From NCBI GenBank assembly GCA_031257995.1, contig JAIRNN010000112.1:1-11079 (forward strand): a DNA stretch of 11,079 nucleotides, written 5' to 3'. Under the pieces are notes generated by a model, which saw nothing but the letters and a program-made list of their open reading frames with translations, did not search any database and was not told where the DNA came from. The DNA is from Spirochaetaceae bacterium (GTDB lineage Bacteria; Spirochaetota; Spirochaetia; Treponematales; Breznakiellaceae). Position 1 is the first letter of the stretch. The number at the start of each line of letters is the position of its first letter. The position numbers and the translations under genes are program-made. Shown piece by piece: positions 1 to 7,224 of the stretch.

Positions 1-112
1 GTGGCCGGGGGGGGGGGCCCCCCCCGGGGGGGGGGGGCCCGGTAGCCGGCCCCACCCAACCAGCCCGGCCGGGGTTGTTTGTTTGGGTTGGGGGGGGGCC
101 GGGGGGGGGGGG
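1..112. other. Low-complexity G/C homopolymer stretch
   Basis: Almost only runs of G and C, with G runs up to about 15 and C runs of 7-8, plus a short T/G patch near 75-90. Reading frames through it give only glycine/proline-rich nonsense. No gene is supported. It could be a contig-edge sequencing or assembly artefact, or a real but highly degenerate extension of the repeat that follows. Confidence 0.7.
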
Positions 113-218
113 GGGCCTGTTACATTTATCTGGGGTGCAGCATCTTTTGGGCCCACGCCGTGTTGAGGAAATGCCGAAACGCGCTCAATGTTTCGCGCGA
201 GGCATTGGGGCGTCCCCC
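113..218 (+). repeat. Dispersed ~105-bp repeat, copy A
   Basis: Aligns almost end to end with 8491-8597, and its 3' half aligns with 6819-6880. It starts GGCCTGTT and ends in a C run. The 3' half folds as a hairpin: AATGCC (170-175) pairs with GGCATT (201-206), and CGCGC (180-184) with GCGCG (195-199), around a TCAATGTTT-type loop. No coding potential is shared between copies. It may be a REP- or MITE-like intergenic element. Confidence 0.75.
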
Positions 219-232
219 TTTAAGGTATCCCT

Positions 233-249
233 TTCCCCCGTAGGGGGAA
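233..249. repeat. C-run/GTA/G-run hairpin
   Basis: TTCCCCC-GTA-GGGGGAA is a perfect 7-bp stem with a 3-nt loop. The same core recurs in both tandem units (316-330 and 397-411). A reverse-complement copy with matching flanks (GCGGCGG on the outside) lies at 6218-6244, after rodA. Confidence 0.65.
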
Positions 250-295
250 CCGCCGCGACCTCCCATCGAGCCGCCCCCAAGGAAACCCACCTAGC

Positions 296-458
296 GGGGG
301 AGAGAACGCCTGCTTCCCCCCGTAGGGGGGGCAGACCCCTATTGCCCGATGGGAGGGCTCTTGAAACCCGCCTCGTGGGGGAGAGAACGCCTGCTTCCCC
401 CCGTAGGGGGGGGCAGACCCCTATTGCCCGAGGGGAGGGCTCTTGAAACCCGCCTCGT
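296..458. repeat. Two tandem 81/82-bp repeat units upstream of mreB
   Basis: The unit starting GGGGGAGAGAACGCC at 296 repeats at 377. The two copies differ by one extra G in the G run (406-413) and one base near 350/431. Each contains CCCCCC-GTA-GGGGGG, then CAGACCCCTATTGCCCGA, then GGGAGGGCTCTTGAAACCC. A degraded piece of a third unit precedes them (about 279-295, AAGGAAACCCACCTAGC). The array ends about 75 bp before the mreB start. Confidence 0.85.
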
Positions 459-532
459 GGGGCTCATTGTTTTGGTTGTTTTTGTCGAAAGGAGTAGTAA
501 GGTTTAGCGCACGTGATTAATGAAGGAAATAT

Positions 533-1561
533 ATGTTTGGTTTGAAAGCGTCTGACATAGGAATGGACCTCGGTACCTGCAACACGCTCATTTATATCCG
601 GGGTAAGGGTATCGTGGTAAACGAGCCGTCTGTTGTTGCCGTGGAGCGCGGCACGAAGAAGGTGATGGCGGTGGGGACGGACGCGAAGCGTATGCTTTGG
701 AAGACTCCGGCCAACATCATCGCGATACGGCCTATGCGGGACGGGGTGATCGCCGATCTCGAATCCACGGAGAAGATGATTCGGCATTTTGTCTCGAAGG
801 TGATTCCGCGTTACCAGCTCCGAAGGCCGCGCATGATCATCGGGATTCCGTCCTGTATCACCGAGGTTGAGAAACGCGCCGTGGAGGAATGCGCGGCGAA
901 GGCGGGGGCCCGCGAGGTGTTGCTCATTGAGGAGAGCCGGGCGGCGGCGATCGGGGCGGACATCCCGATCTTTGAACCGGCGGGCCACATGATCTGCGAC
1001 ATCGGGGGCGGCACGTCCGAGATTTCCGTCATATCGCTGGGGGGTATGGTCGTCACAAACGCCATCCGCTTGGGGGGCGATGAGTTTGATGAGGCGATCA
1101 TCAAGTATGTGCGCGGGGTGCATAATCTTATCATCGGGGAACAGACCGCCGAAAAGCTCAAGATTGAGGTCGGAAACGCCGTGCCTGAAAAGTCTATCGA
1201 GAAAGTGGAGATTAAGGGTACCGACGCGATCACCGGGTTGCCGCGCCGTCTTGAGATCGACTCGGTGGAGGTCCGCGAGGCGTTGAAAGAACCGATCGCC
1301 CAGATTGTTGAACAGGTGAAGGCCACGCTGGGACAAACCCCCCCGGAACTGGCAGCGGACATTGTCGAACAGGGTATCGTGATGACCGGCGGCGGATCGC
1401 TGCTCAAGGGCTTGCCCAAACTCATCTCCAAAGAGACCGGGGTGCCGGTTATCCTTGCGGAAAATCCGCTCGACTGCGTGGCGCTGGGGGCCGGAAAGTA
1501 CTTTGAATACGCGCGCAACTTTGACGCGGGACAGAGCGCCTATGAAAGCCTGAACTTCTGA
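533..1561 (+). CDS. mreB: Rod-shape-determining actin homologue MreB
   Basis: Bacterial actin. It polymerises under the inner membrane with ATP and positions the elongasome (MreC, MreD, PBP2, RodA) for lateral wall synthesis. The 342-residue length is normal for the family. Visible motifs are phosphate-1 DLGTCNT (residues 12-18), phosphate-2 DIGGGTSE (from 156), the adenosine motif GIVMTGGG (281-288) and a C-terminal LDCVALGAGKYFE. The start has AAGGAA (523-528) five bases upstream, and homology begins within ten residues of it. One oddity is the connect-1 stretch, which reads EESRAAAIGA where most MreB proteins have EEPMAAAIGA. The protein is otherwise intact. It is the first gene of a five-gene operon; a weak promoter-like pair (TTGGTT 472-477, TAGTAA 495-500, 17-bp spacer) lies between the tandem repeats and the start. 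Confidence 0.98.
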   Translation: MFGLKASDIGMDLGTCNTLIYIRGKGIVVNEPSVVAVERGTKKVMAVGTDAKRMLWKTPANIIAIRPMRDGVIADLESTEKMIRHFVSKVIPRYQLRRPRMIIGIPSCITEVEKRAVEECAAKAGAREVLLIEESRAAAIGADIPIFEPAGHMICDIGGGTSEISVISLGGMVVTNAIRLGGDEFDEAIIKYVRGVHNLIIGEQTAEKLKIEVGNAVPEKSIEKVEIKGTDAITGLPRRLEIDSVEVREALKEPIAQIVEQVKATLGQTPPELAADIVEQGIVMTGGGSLLKGLPKLISKETGVPVILAENPLDCVALGAGKYFEYARNFDAGQSAYESLNF

Positions 1562-1584
1562 CGGAAGGGCAACGGGGCTGACGG

Positions 1585-2478
1585 ATGCGTACCGACAAAC
1601 AGGAAGGAAAGCGGCCTCGCCGGGATCATTACGTGTTCATCGGCCTGTGCTTCATTTCGTTTTTCTGTCTACTGTTTTCCACGCGGAGTTTTGTCGTCGA
1701 TTTCCGTGACGCGGGGCTCTCCGTCTTTTCGGGGGTCCGTACCGGGGTCTATTCAGTCTTTTCATTTTTCGGGAGAACGGTCAACGCGGTCAAGGAACTC
1801 GCGCGGCTCCGCCGTGACTACGCCGAGCTTGCGGAAAAGATGGAGCGTTATGAGATTTTTGAGCGGACAACCGCCGAGATACGGCAGGAGAATTACCGGC
1901 TTAAGGAACAGCTTGATTTTTCCCGGTCTCTGCAATACAAACACACAGCCGCCGAGATCACGGGCCGTGACCCCGACAACCTTTTCATGGCGTTTTCGGT
2001 GAACAAGGGGAAAAATCACGGCGTAGAGGCCAATATGTGCGTGATCGCCTATCAAAACGGCATTGAGGCGCTTATCGGCACCGTGGTGCAGGCGGGGCTT
2101 TTCGAGAGCCTCGTGATGCCGGTTTACAGTGACAAGGCATATATATCCGCCCGTTTCGCGCAGTCCCGTTACGAAGGGCTGGTTGAGGGGCAGGGCGCGA
2201 TTGACCTGCCCTTGCGGATGCGGCTCATTACCAAGCGGGCCCGCGATGAGATACAGGAAGGCGATCTTGTCATCACGAGCGGGCTGGGCGGCGTGTATCC
2301 TGCGGGCATCACCATCGGGCGGGTCAACAATCTGTATTTTGAAGAAGGCTTAACGTCGCTGGAGATCGAGCTTGCCCCTTCCATTGATTTTTCGCGGCTG
2401 GAATATGTGTTCATCGTAACGCCTGAAAATGGTGCGGGTGAAGGGGAGGCGGCGTCTGCCGGAGCAAACGGTGGTTAA
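1585..2478 (+). CDS. mreC: Rod-shape-determining protein MreC
   Basis: Bitopic membrane scaffold whose periplasmic part oligomerises and activates PBP2/RodA. In 297 residues it shows a basic cytoplasmic N-terminus (residues 1-14, KRPRRD), one membrane segment (about 15-35), a charged helical region of coiled-coil type (about 60-112, with ELARLRRDYAELAEKMERYE) and the two-lobed beta domain characteristic of MreC (about 115-280, with GLGGVYPAGITIGRV). It ends in a Gly/Ala/Glu-rich tail. It starts 23 bp after mreB. The Shine-Dalgarno is modest (GGGGC just upstream), which fits read-through from mreB. The 3' end overlaps mreD by 8 bp. Confidence 0.96.
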   Translation: MRTDKQEGKRPRRDHYVFIGLCFISFFCLLFSTRSFVVDFRDAGLSVFSGVRTGVYSVFSFFGRTVNAVKELARLRRDYAELAEKMERYEIFERTTAEIRQENYRLKEQLDFSRSLQYKHTAAEITGRDPDNLFMAFSVNKGKNHGVEANMCVIAYQNGIEALIGTVVQAGLFESLVMPVYSDKAYISARFAQSRYEGLVEGQGAIDLPLRMRLITKRARDEIQEGDLVITSGLGGVYPAGITIGRVNNLYFEEGLTSLEIELAPSIDFSRLEYVFIVTPENGAGEGEAASAGANGG

Positions 2479-2977
2479 AAAAACACTTTTCGCCCTTTTG
2501 CTAATCCTCATCGCCGCATTGTTGCAATCGACGCTTTTCTTCCGGCTTTCGATATACTACGCGGTACCGGACATCGCGCTTCTTGTTCTCGTTTTCGTGT
2601 CTTACGTCAACGGGAGCCTCATGGGACAGGCCACCGGGTTTCTCGGAGGGCTCCTGCTTGATTTCATCTCGTTCTCGCCGCTGGGCTTAAACCTGCTGGT
2701 ACGCACCGTTACGGGATACCTTGTCGGGCTTCTTCGAGGCGTGTTTTTTCTGGACAGGGTGTTCCTGCCTGCGGTACTGTGCGCGGGGGCGACCTTCCTC
2801 AAAGCGGGCCTTCTTCTCGTATTGAACCTTTTATTTGCCGGCGCGATTCCGGTCTACAACTTCCTGGCTCCTCCCTTCTGGATCGAGTTGGCGATGAATA
2901 CGGCGCTTGCGCCCTTCCTGTTCATGTTTTTCAGCCTTTTCGGGAAGTTGCTGGTGATGGAGAAGTCAAAACTATGA
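2471..2977 (+). CDS. mreD: Rod-shape-determining protein MreD
   Basis: Small integral membrane partner of MreC in the elongasome. I chose the GTG at 2471 over the ATG at 2429. GGAG (2461-2464) sits six bases before the GTG. The resulting protein is 168 residues, close to the usual MreD length, and begins VVKKTLFALLL, directly at the first membrane helix. The upstream ATG would add an unconserved basic stretch overlapping mreC by 50 bp. About five hydrophobic segments are visible, including the first helix (about 5-25), a segment with PDIALLVLVFVSYVNG, and a GLLLDFISFSPLGLNLL loop typical of the family. The GTG overlaps the mreC stop (GTGGTTAA), and the last codon overlaps mrdA as ATGA, so translation is probably coupled on both sides. 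Confidence 0.9.
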   Translation: MVKKTLFALLLILIAALLQSTLFFRLSIYYAVPDIALLVLVFVSYVNGSLMGQATGFLGGLLLDFISFSPLGLNLLVRTVTGYLVGLLRGVFFLDRVFLPAVLCAGATFLKAGLLLVLNLLFAGAIPVYNFLAPPFWIELAMNTALAPFLFMFFSLFGKLLVMEKSKL

Positions 2978-4863
2978 ATTTCCCGCTCCATTCTCCTTTG
3001 AATGATCTTTCCGGCGACGCAAAGCCGCAGTTCCGCATCAAGGCGCTGCAGGCGCTCTTTGTCCTCGTGTTTATTCTGTTTAGTATGCGGCTTTTCTCTT
3101 TGCAGGTCCTATCCGGCGAAGTCTACCGGACGCGGGCCCAAGATATTGCGCGCCGGACGGCTGTCATTCCTTCACAGCGGGGCGAGATCTATGACCGAAA
3201 CTTTTCCCAGCCCATCGTACACAACACCGATTCTTTCGCGGTTTTTGTTGTTCCGGCGGAAGTGGAAAAAGGGGCCATCCCCGCCACGCTGGAACGGTTA
3301 AGCGCGATCTTGAACATTCCCCTCGCGCAGTTGGAACGGAAGCTCACGCCCCAGATGTACACGCTCTTTCAGCCGGTCGAAGTGGCCTCAAACATCAACT
3401 TCGCCTCAATCGCCGCCCTCGCCGAACAGGTTCACATCCTGCCCGGCGTTTCTTGGCAGTCAAAGCCGATCCGCACCTACCCCGAAACCGGCAGCATCGC
3501 GCATATCGTCGGCTATGTGGGCGACATTACCCGCGACGAACTCACCGTCATGTACAACGAGGGCTATATCCAGGGCGACATCATTGGGAAGAGCGGTATC
3601 GAACGGCAGTATGACAAAGTCCTGCGCGGCACCGACGGCAGCGAGACCCGTGTTGTTGATGCCCGCGGGCGCAGAATGGCGGGCGGGCAGCCGGTCGAGC
3701 GGGTGAACCCGGTTATGGGGAAAAACCTCGTGCTGTCGGTTGACGCGCGGATTCAAAAGCTCGCGGAAAAGGCTCTGGGAGAACGTATGGGCGCCGTCGT
3801 GGTGTCGCGGCCTTCGACGGGAGAGATTCTGGCGATGGTGTCGTATCCCTGGTATGATCCCGCCATCTTTGTCGGTAACGACTCGACCGCCGAATACCAG
3901 CGGCTCGTGAACGACCCCAACAAGCCCCTGTTGAACCGCGCGATACAGTCCAGTTATCCCCCGGCCTCGACGTTCAAAGTCGTTTTGACGACGGGCCTCT
4001 TGAACGAAGACCTGTTCCCCGAAAACCAGACCATATTGTGCCGGGGTGAGCTCGACTACGGAAACAGAATCTGGCATTGCCATGTCAAAACGGGGCACGG
4101 AAGGCTCAATCTGAAACAGGCGCTGGCCCAGTCCTGCGACATCTATTTCTGGACCGTGGGCCGCGACTATCTTGGTGTGGAGCGGATCGTCTCTTATGCG
4201 AACGAATTCGGCTTCGGGAAGGCAACGGGCATTGACCTCCCCGGCGAGATTGCCGGATTTATTCCCACGCCGGGCTGGAAGGAACGGCGCACGAACGAAC
4301 GCTGGCAGAACGGTGATACGATGAATATGTCGATAGGGCAGGGGTACACCCTTGTTACGCCCTTGCAGATGGTGAACATGGTTTCGATGGTGGTCAACGA
4401 CGGGGTGGTCTACCGGCCCCACATCCTGAAAGAAGTCCGGAATCCGGTAAGCGGCGCGATCGAAACAACGGCGCCGCCCGAAGCGCTTTACCGGAGCGAC
4501 ATCAAGAAAGACGTGTTTGATACGGTAAAGACGAATATGCGCTCTGTGATCAGCGAGGGCACCGCGCAGTATCCGCTGGGCATTAAGGCGGTGGAAATCG
4601 CGGGAAAAACCGGCACAGGCGAGGTGGGGCTGGCCAACCAATGGCATTCGTGGTTTGCCGGTTACGCGCCCTACCAAACGGATAATCCTGACGAGCGAAT
4701 CGCGGTTTCCGTCATCGTGGAAGCGGTCAACACATGGGAATGGTGGGCGGTTTACGCTTCTTCCATCATCTTTCAGGGAGTGTTTGCGAACCAAAGCTAT
4801 GAAGAGGCGGTACGCGCGCTCGGCTTCCAGTATCTCATCCCCATTGCAGGACGGCGTGAATAA
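2974..4863 (+). CDS. mrdA: Penicillin-binding protein 2, class B transpeptidase of the elongasome
   Basis: Monofunctional DD-transpeptidase that cross-links new lateral-wall peptidoglycan in the periplasm. It has 629 residues: a cytoplasmic N-terminus, one membrane anchor (about 23-47), a dimerisation/pedestal domain beginning near the RGEIYDR motif, and a C-terminal penicillin-binding domain. Active-site motifs are STFK with nucleophile S332 and K335, SCD (387-389, the SxN-class motif in its SxD form) and KTG (545-547). The GKSGIERQYD stretch in the pedestal is also typical of PBP2. The open frame extends upstream to 2779, but that part only shadows mreD. The ATG at 2974 has GGAG at 2959-2962 and overlaps the mreD stop by 4 bp. 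The stop shares one base with the rodA start (TAATG). All catalytic residues are present. Confidence 0.97.
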   Translation: MNFPLHSPLNDLSGDAKPQFRIKALQALFVLVFILFSMRLFSLQVLSGEVYRTRAQDIARRTAVIPSQRGEIYDRNFSQPIVHNTDSFAVFVVPAEVEKGAIPATLERLSAILNIPLAQLERKLTPQMYTLFQPVEVASNINFASIAALAEQVHILPGVSWQSKPIRTYPETGSIAHIVGYVGDITRDELTVMYNEGYIQGDIIGKSGIERQYDKVLRGTDGSETRVVDARGRRMAGGQPVERVNPVMGKNLVLSVDARIQKLAEKALGERMGAVVVSRPSTGEILAMVSYPWYDPAIFVGNDSTAEYQRLVNDPNKPLLNRAIQSSYPPASTFKVVLTTGLLNEDLFPENQTILCRGELDYGNRIWHCHVKTGHGRLNLKQALAQSCDIYFWTVGRDYLGVERIVSYANEFGFGKATGIDLPGEIAGFIPTPGWKERRTNERWQNGDTMNMSIGQGYTLVTPLQMVNMVSMVVNDGVVYRPHILKEVRNPVSGAIETTAPPEALYRSDIKKDVFDTVKTNMRSVISEGTAQYPLGIKAVEIAGKTGTGEVGLANQWHSWFAGYAPYQTDNPDERIAVSVIVEAVNTWEWWAVYASSIIFQGVFANQSYEEAVRALGFQYLIPIAGRRE

Positions 4864-6173
4864 TGCGGCTCAAAGATATAACCGAGATTGACTTTCCGCT
4901 CCTCATCGCCACGATCGTGCTGACGGTCTTCGGTATCCTCTTTATCTATTCCTCCGGCATAACGTCAACGGGCGAGCTGGTGTCAGACGAGTATATTAAG
5001 CAGATCGTCTGGGGTTCGAGCGGCCTCGTGATCGCGCTGCTCCTAGCCCTGATCGATTACCGGCAGATATACCATATCTCCTTTTATCTCTACTTGGGGA
5101 CGCTCGTCTTGCTGGTCTACACCTGTGTGGCCGGCCGTTATGTGAGCGGGGCACGGGCGTGGATCGGTATCGGCGGATTCGGCATCCAGCCCTCGGAGTT
5201 TGCCAAACTCACCACGATCCTCTTCTTGGCCCAATACCTCGACAGTTCAAGACGCGCGAAAAATGAATTCTTGCGGCTTGTCGTTTCCTGCGTGATAGCC
5301 TTTGTGCCGATGGCATTGATACTGCTCCAGCCCGATTTTGGCACGTCTCTCGTATTTATCCCGATCCTCTTGTCGATGACGTTCATCGCCGGCATCGCGG
5401 CCCGGTACATCGCGTTTATGGTACTGTGTATCGCGGGTTCCAGCATCCTCCTCGTCCTCCCGCTCTGGCAGGAGTTTATACTGAAAACGAACCTCGCCGT
5501 GATCAATATGCTGACCAGCCAAAGGTTTTCTCTGCTTGCCGTCCTGCTTTTGATACTGATTTTCGTGCTGGCCCTAGTCGGCTTTCTCACCTACAAGAAA
5601 AGGTATTTTTACGGGATCAGCTACGGCGCGGCAATCGCGGCCATTTCCCTTTGCGTCTCGTTTTTGGGACGGAAAGTACTCAAAGAGTACCAGATTATGC
5701 GTCTCATCGTGTTTCTCGACCCAAATATCGACCCGCGCGGTTCCGGCTGGCACATCATCCAGTCGACCATCGCCATCGGTTCGGGCGGCTTTTACGGGAA
5801 AGGATTCAAACAGGGCACCCAGAGCCACTACCGTTTTCTGCCCCAACAGAGCACGGACTTCATCTTCTCGATTTTTGCGGAAGAAGCGGGACTCGTGGGC
5901 GGCCTGTTTGTGTTCGTTCTCTTTCTGCTCATATTCTTCAGACTGGTCAAAATCCTGAAATCAACGTCCGACCCCTTCGGGATGTATATCACGGCGGGTG
6001 TATGCTCCGTCTCCTTTTTTCATTTTATCATCAACGTCGGTATGACGATGGGCATCATGCCGATCACGGGTATCCCGCTCCTCTTCATGTCCTACGGCGG
6101 TTCCGCGCTCCTCTCCGCAATGGCCGGCATCGGCCTTTGCCTCTCCGTCTACGTCCGAAGATTCCAACACTAG
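4863..6173 (+). CDS. rodA: RodA, SEDS-family peptidoglycan glycosyltransferase
   Basis: Polytopic enzyme that polymerises lipid II into glycan strands in partnership with PBP2. Its 436 residues are clearly longer than the roughly 370 of enterobacterial RodA. Family motifs are QPDFGT (156-161) and the block GSGGFYGKGFKQGTQ followed by STDFIFSIFAEEAGLVGG; D332 in TDFIF corresponds to the essential aspartate of SEDS enzymes. The C-terminus has GIPLLFMSYGGSALL, also diagnostic. Most of the extra length seems to lie between QPDFGT and the TDFIF block, where an added hydrophobic stretch and a KKR loop occur. It is the last gene of the operon, and a hairpin with a T-rich tail follows two bases after the stop. 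Confidence 0.97.
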   Translation: MRLKDITEIDFPLLIATIVLTVFGILFIYSSGITSTGELVSDEYIKQIVWGSSGLVIALLLALIDYRQIYHISFYLYLGTLVLLVYTCVAGRYVSGARAWIGIGGFGIQPSEFAKLTTILFLAQYLDSSRRAKNEFLRLVVSCVIAFVPMALILLQPDFGTSLVFIPILLSMTFIAGIAARYIAFMVLCIAGSSILLVLPLWQEFILKTNLAVINMLTSQRFSLLAVLLLILIFVLALVGFLTYKKRYFYGISYGAAIAAISLCVSFLGRKVLKEYQIMRLIVFLDPNIDPRGSGWHIIQSTIAIGSGGFYGKGFKQGTQSHYRFLPQQSTDFIFSIFAEEAGLVGGLFVFVLFLLIFFRLVKILKSTSDPFGMYITAGVCSVSFFHFIINVGMTMGIMPITGIPLLFMSYGGSALLSAMAGIGLCLSVYVRRFQH

Positions 6174-6174
6174 G

Positions 6175-6195
6175 GCCCCGAAGGGGCTTTTCTTT
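6175..6195 (+). terminator. Intrinsic terminator of the mre-rodA operon
   Basis: GCCCC-GAA-GGGGC (6175-6187) is followed by TTTTCTTT (6188-6195), directly after the rodA stop. The stem is short (5 bp plus a possible G-T pair), but its position and T tail are those of a Rho-independent terminator. Confidence 0.75.
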
Positions 6196-6217
6196 GGGGG
6201 CGGCGTAAGTAAGGAAT

Positions 6218-6244
6218 GGCGGCGGTTTCCCCTACGGGGAAGGG
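6218..6244 (-). repeat. Inverted copy of the C-run/GTA/G-run hairpin element
   Basis: Reads GGCGGCGG-TTTCCCC-TAC-GGGGAAGGG. Its reverse complement matches about 228-254 upstream of mreB with only a few differences, flanks included. The element therefore brackets the mre operon in opposite orientations. Confidence 0.6.
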
Positions 6245-6341
6245 AAAAAGGGGGATGCGGACCTCATTCACGGCTTGAGGGGAAAGGAGCCGGGGAATGT
6301 CCGGGGAAAAGCGGAGGCTGGTGATATACTGCTTTAGCTAG

Positions 6342-6480
6342 AAATACAGTGGTGTATTTTAAAGGGGGAAGTCTCCCCCTCGCTCCGGTCAGCTCAAACC
6401 CTACAAACCTAATGGTTGTAGGGTTTTGAGCCGTCCTTCGCTAACCCCCTCTGCGGGGGCCGCCCCCGCAACGCCCCCGG
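6342..6480. repeat. Array of four consecutive hairpins
   Basis: Four stems follow one another: AAATACA-GTGG-TGTATTT (6342-6359); AGGGGGA-AGTC-TCCCCCT (6363-6380); a long stem of GCTCAAACCCTACAA (6392-6406) with TTGTAGGGTTTTGAGC (6416-6431), one bulged base and a short loop; and GCGGGGG-CCG-CCCCCGC (6453-6469). Part of it, GTCTCCCCCTCGCTCC to CGCTAACCCCCTCT (6371-6452), has a diverged reverse-complement relative at 8423-8488. None has a T tract, so these are not simple terminators. Confidence 0.7.
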
Positions 6481-6512
6481 TAACAAAGACGACTGAATAG
6501 TTATAGTAGAAC

Positions 6513-6533
6513 AACTATGTGGTCAACATAGTT
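6513..6533. repeat. Perfect 8-bp hairpin
   Basis: AACTATGT-GGTCA-ACATAGTT. No gene or T tract adjoins it. It lies in the long gap between rodA and fliW. Confidence 0.55.
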
Positions 6534-7021
6534 CGCCCTTTACACGTTCCGCTCCGGCCCCGCCATTTTCAATTGAGCCTGTTCCAAAACTCATTTGTAT
6601 TTGGGGCAGTTTTGTCAGTTGACAAAGAGGTAAGGAATTAACCGCGAAGACGAAGGCGGTTAGTAAACTACTGAGGCGAATAAGGATAGAGGCGTGCGTG
6701 CTGATTTGATACCGATTGGCTTTACAAGCCACAAGTAGTCTCGAAGGCTGACAAAAAAGACCTTCTGCGCCTTCAGTGCCGCGGCGCCGAAGCTGGTATC
6801 CAAGTGCTGCTGCCTTTATTGGGCGCCGCACAGTGCTGTGTAATTGTATAACGCCCTCAATGTTTCGGGCACGGCATTGGACCTTAGCGGTTAAATTTTT
6901 TGAAGGTTCGTTGTAGTAAATATGGTTAAGAGATTCACTTGGGGTTTTGGACAGGCTCATTACTCTGTAAAGAATAAAATTTACACAAAAAATCCAAGTA
7001 AAAGCCGAGGGAATGGGGCAT
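6534..7021. other. Gene-free stretch with decayed repeats
   Basis: No credible gene. The longest open frame, on the minus strand, runs straight through the dispersed repeat copy at 6819-6880 and looks like nothing known. The stretch holds AAGGAATTAACCGCGAAGA (6632-6650), which recurs at 7297-7315. This resembles the dispersed intergenic repeats of the type 'ATTAACCACGAAGAACACGAAG' found in many genomes (recalled, not checked). Confidence 0.5.
6819..6880 (+). repeat. Dispersed repeat, diverged copy B
   Basis: Matches the 3' half of copies A and C, from TTGGGC through CCTCAATGTTTCGGGCACGGCATTGG. The inner stem is GCCC (6853-6856) with GGGC (6867-6870), where A and C have GCGC with GCGC, so both sides have changed together. 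The outer stem (ACGGCATT on the right) is mostly lost on the left. Confidence 0.65.
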
Positions 7022-7036
7022 TGGTGAAAAAACTCC

Positions 7037-7204
7037 AAAGATAATTTACATTACCATAATATATATACCATACATATCGGACGCTTTTGTGGTTAAACCA
7101 AATCAAATGTGACATGCAACAAACCGTATCGATAAAAATAGGGCGAGAGAAAACCCCAAAAAAGATAATCCACATTACCACCATGTAATATAAACCGCAC
7201 ATAT
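7037..7204 (+). repeat. Direct repeat, two copies 124 bp apart
   Basis: AAAGATAATTTACATTACCA followed by an AT-rich run and ACATAT (7037-7077) recurs as AAAGATAATCCACATTACCA to ACATAT (7161-7204), with a 3-bp insertion and a few substitutions. Similarity also extends weakly upstream (GAAAAAACTCC against GAAAACCCC). Confidence 0.6.
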
Positions 7205-7224
7205 TCATGCGTAATATGCGGTTT
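7192..7224. repeat. Palindrome, 12-bp stem
   Basis: AAACCGCA(CA)TATT (7192-7205) pairs with AATATGCGGTTT (7213-7224) around a 7-nt loop, with a two-base bulge. It overlaps the end of the second direct-repeat copy. The first copy has no equivalent palindrome. Confidence 0.6.

Noticed and set aside
75..446. Open frame of 123 codons with repeated GERTPASPRRGG peptide
   Set aside because: It runs through the G homopolymer, the dispersed repeat and the tandem repeat. The repeated peptide is only the translation of the DNA repeat.
464..1336. 290-codon minus-strand frame opposite mreB
   Set aside because: Arg/His/Asp-rich shadow of mreB with no domain; mreB is certain.
2429..2470. Upstream ATG start for mreD
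   Set aside because: It has only a weak ribosome-binding site and adds an unconserved basic tail overlapping mreC; GTG at 2471 has a well-spaced GGAG.
2779..2973. N-terminal extension of mrdA
   Set aside because: The frame is open but lies inside mreD. The ATG at 2974 has a ribosome-binding site and the classic ATGA coupling.
3460..4794. 444-codon minus-strand frame opposite mrdA
   Set aside because: Long only because of GC codon bias. Composition is Arg/His-rich and it lies opposite a gene with all catalytic motifs.
6392..6480. Integron attC recombination site
   Set aside because: The inverted repeat is suggestive and treponemes can carry integrons, but the conserved core triplets (GTTRRRY / RYYYAAC) are not at the expected positions and no integrase or cassette is present.
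6523..7038. 171-codon minus-strand frame
   Set aside because: It crosses repeat copy B; the same QCRARN-type peptide reappears opposite copy C, so it reflects the repeat and not a protein.
7094..7135. Flagellar sigma-28 promoter (TAAA ... CGATAA)
   Set aside because: The elements are about 30 bases apart, not the expected ~15.
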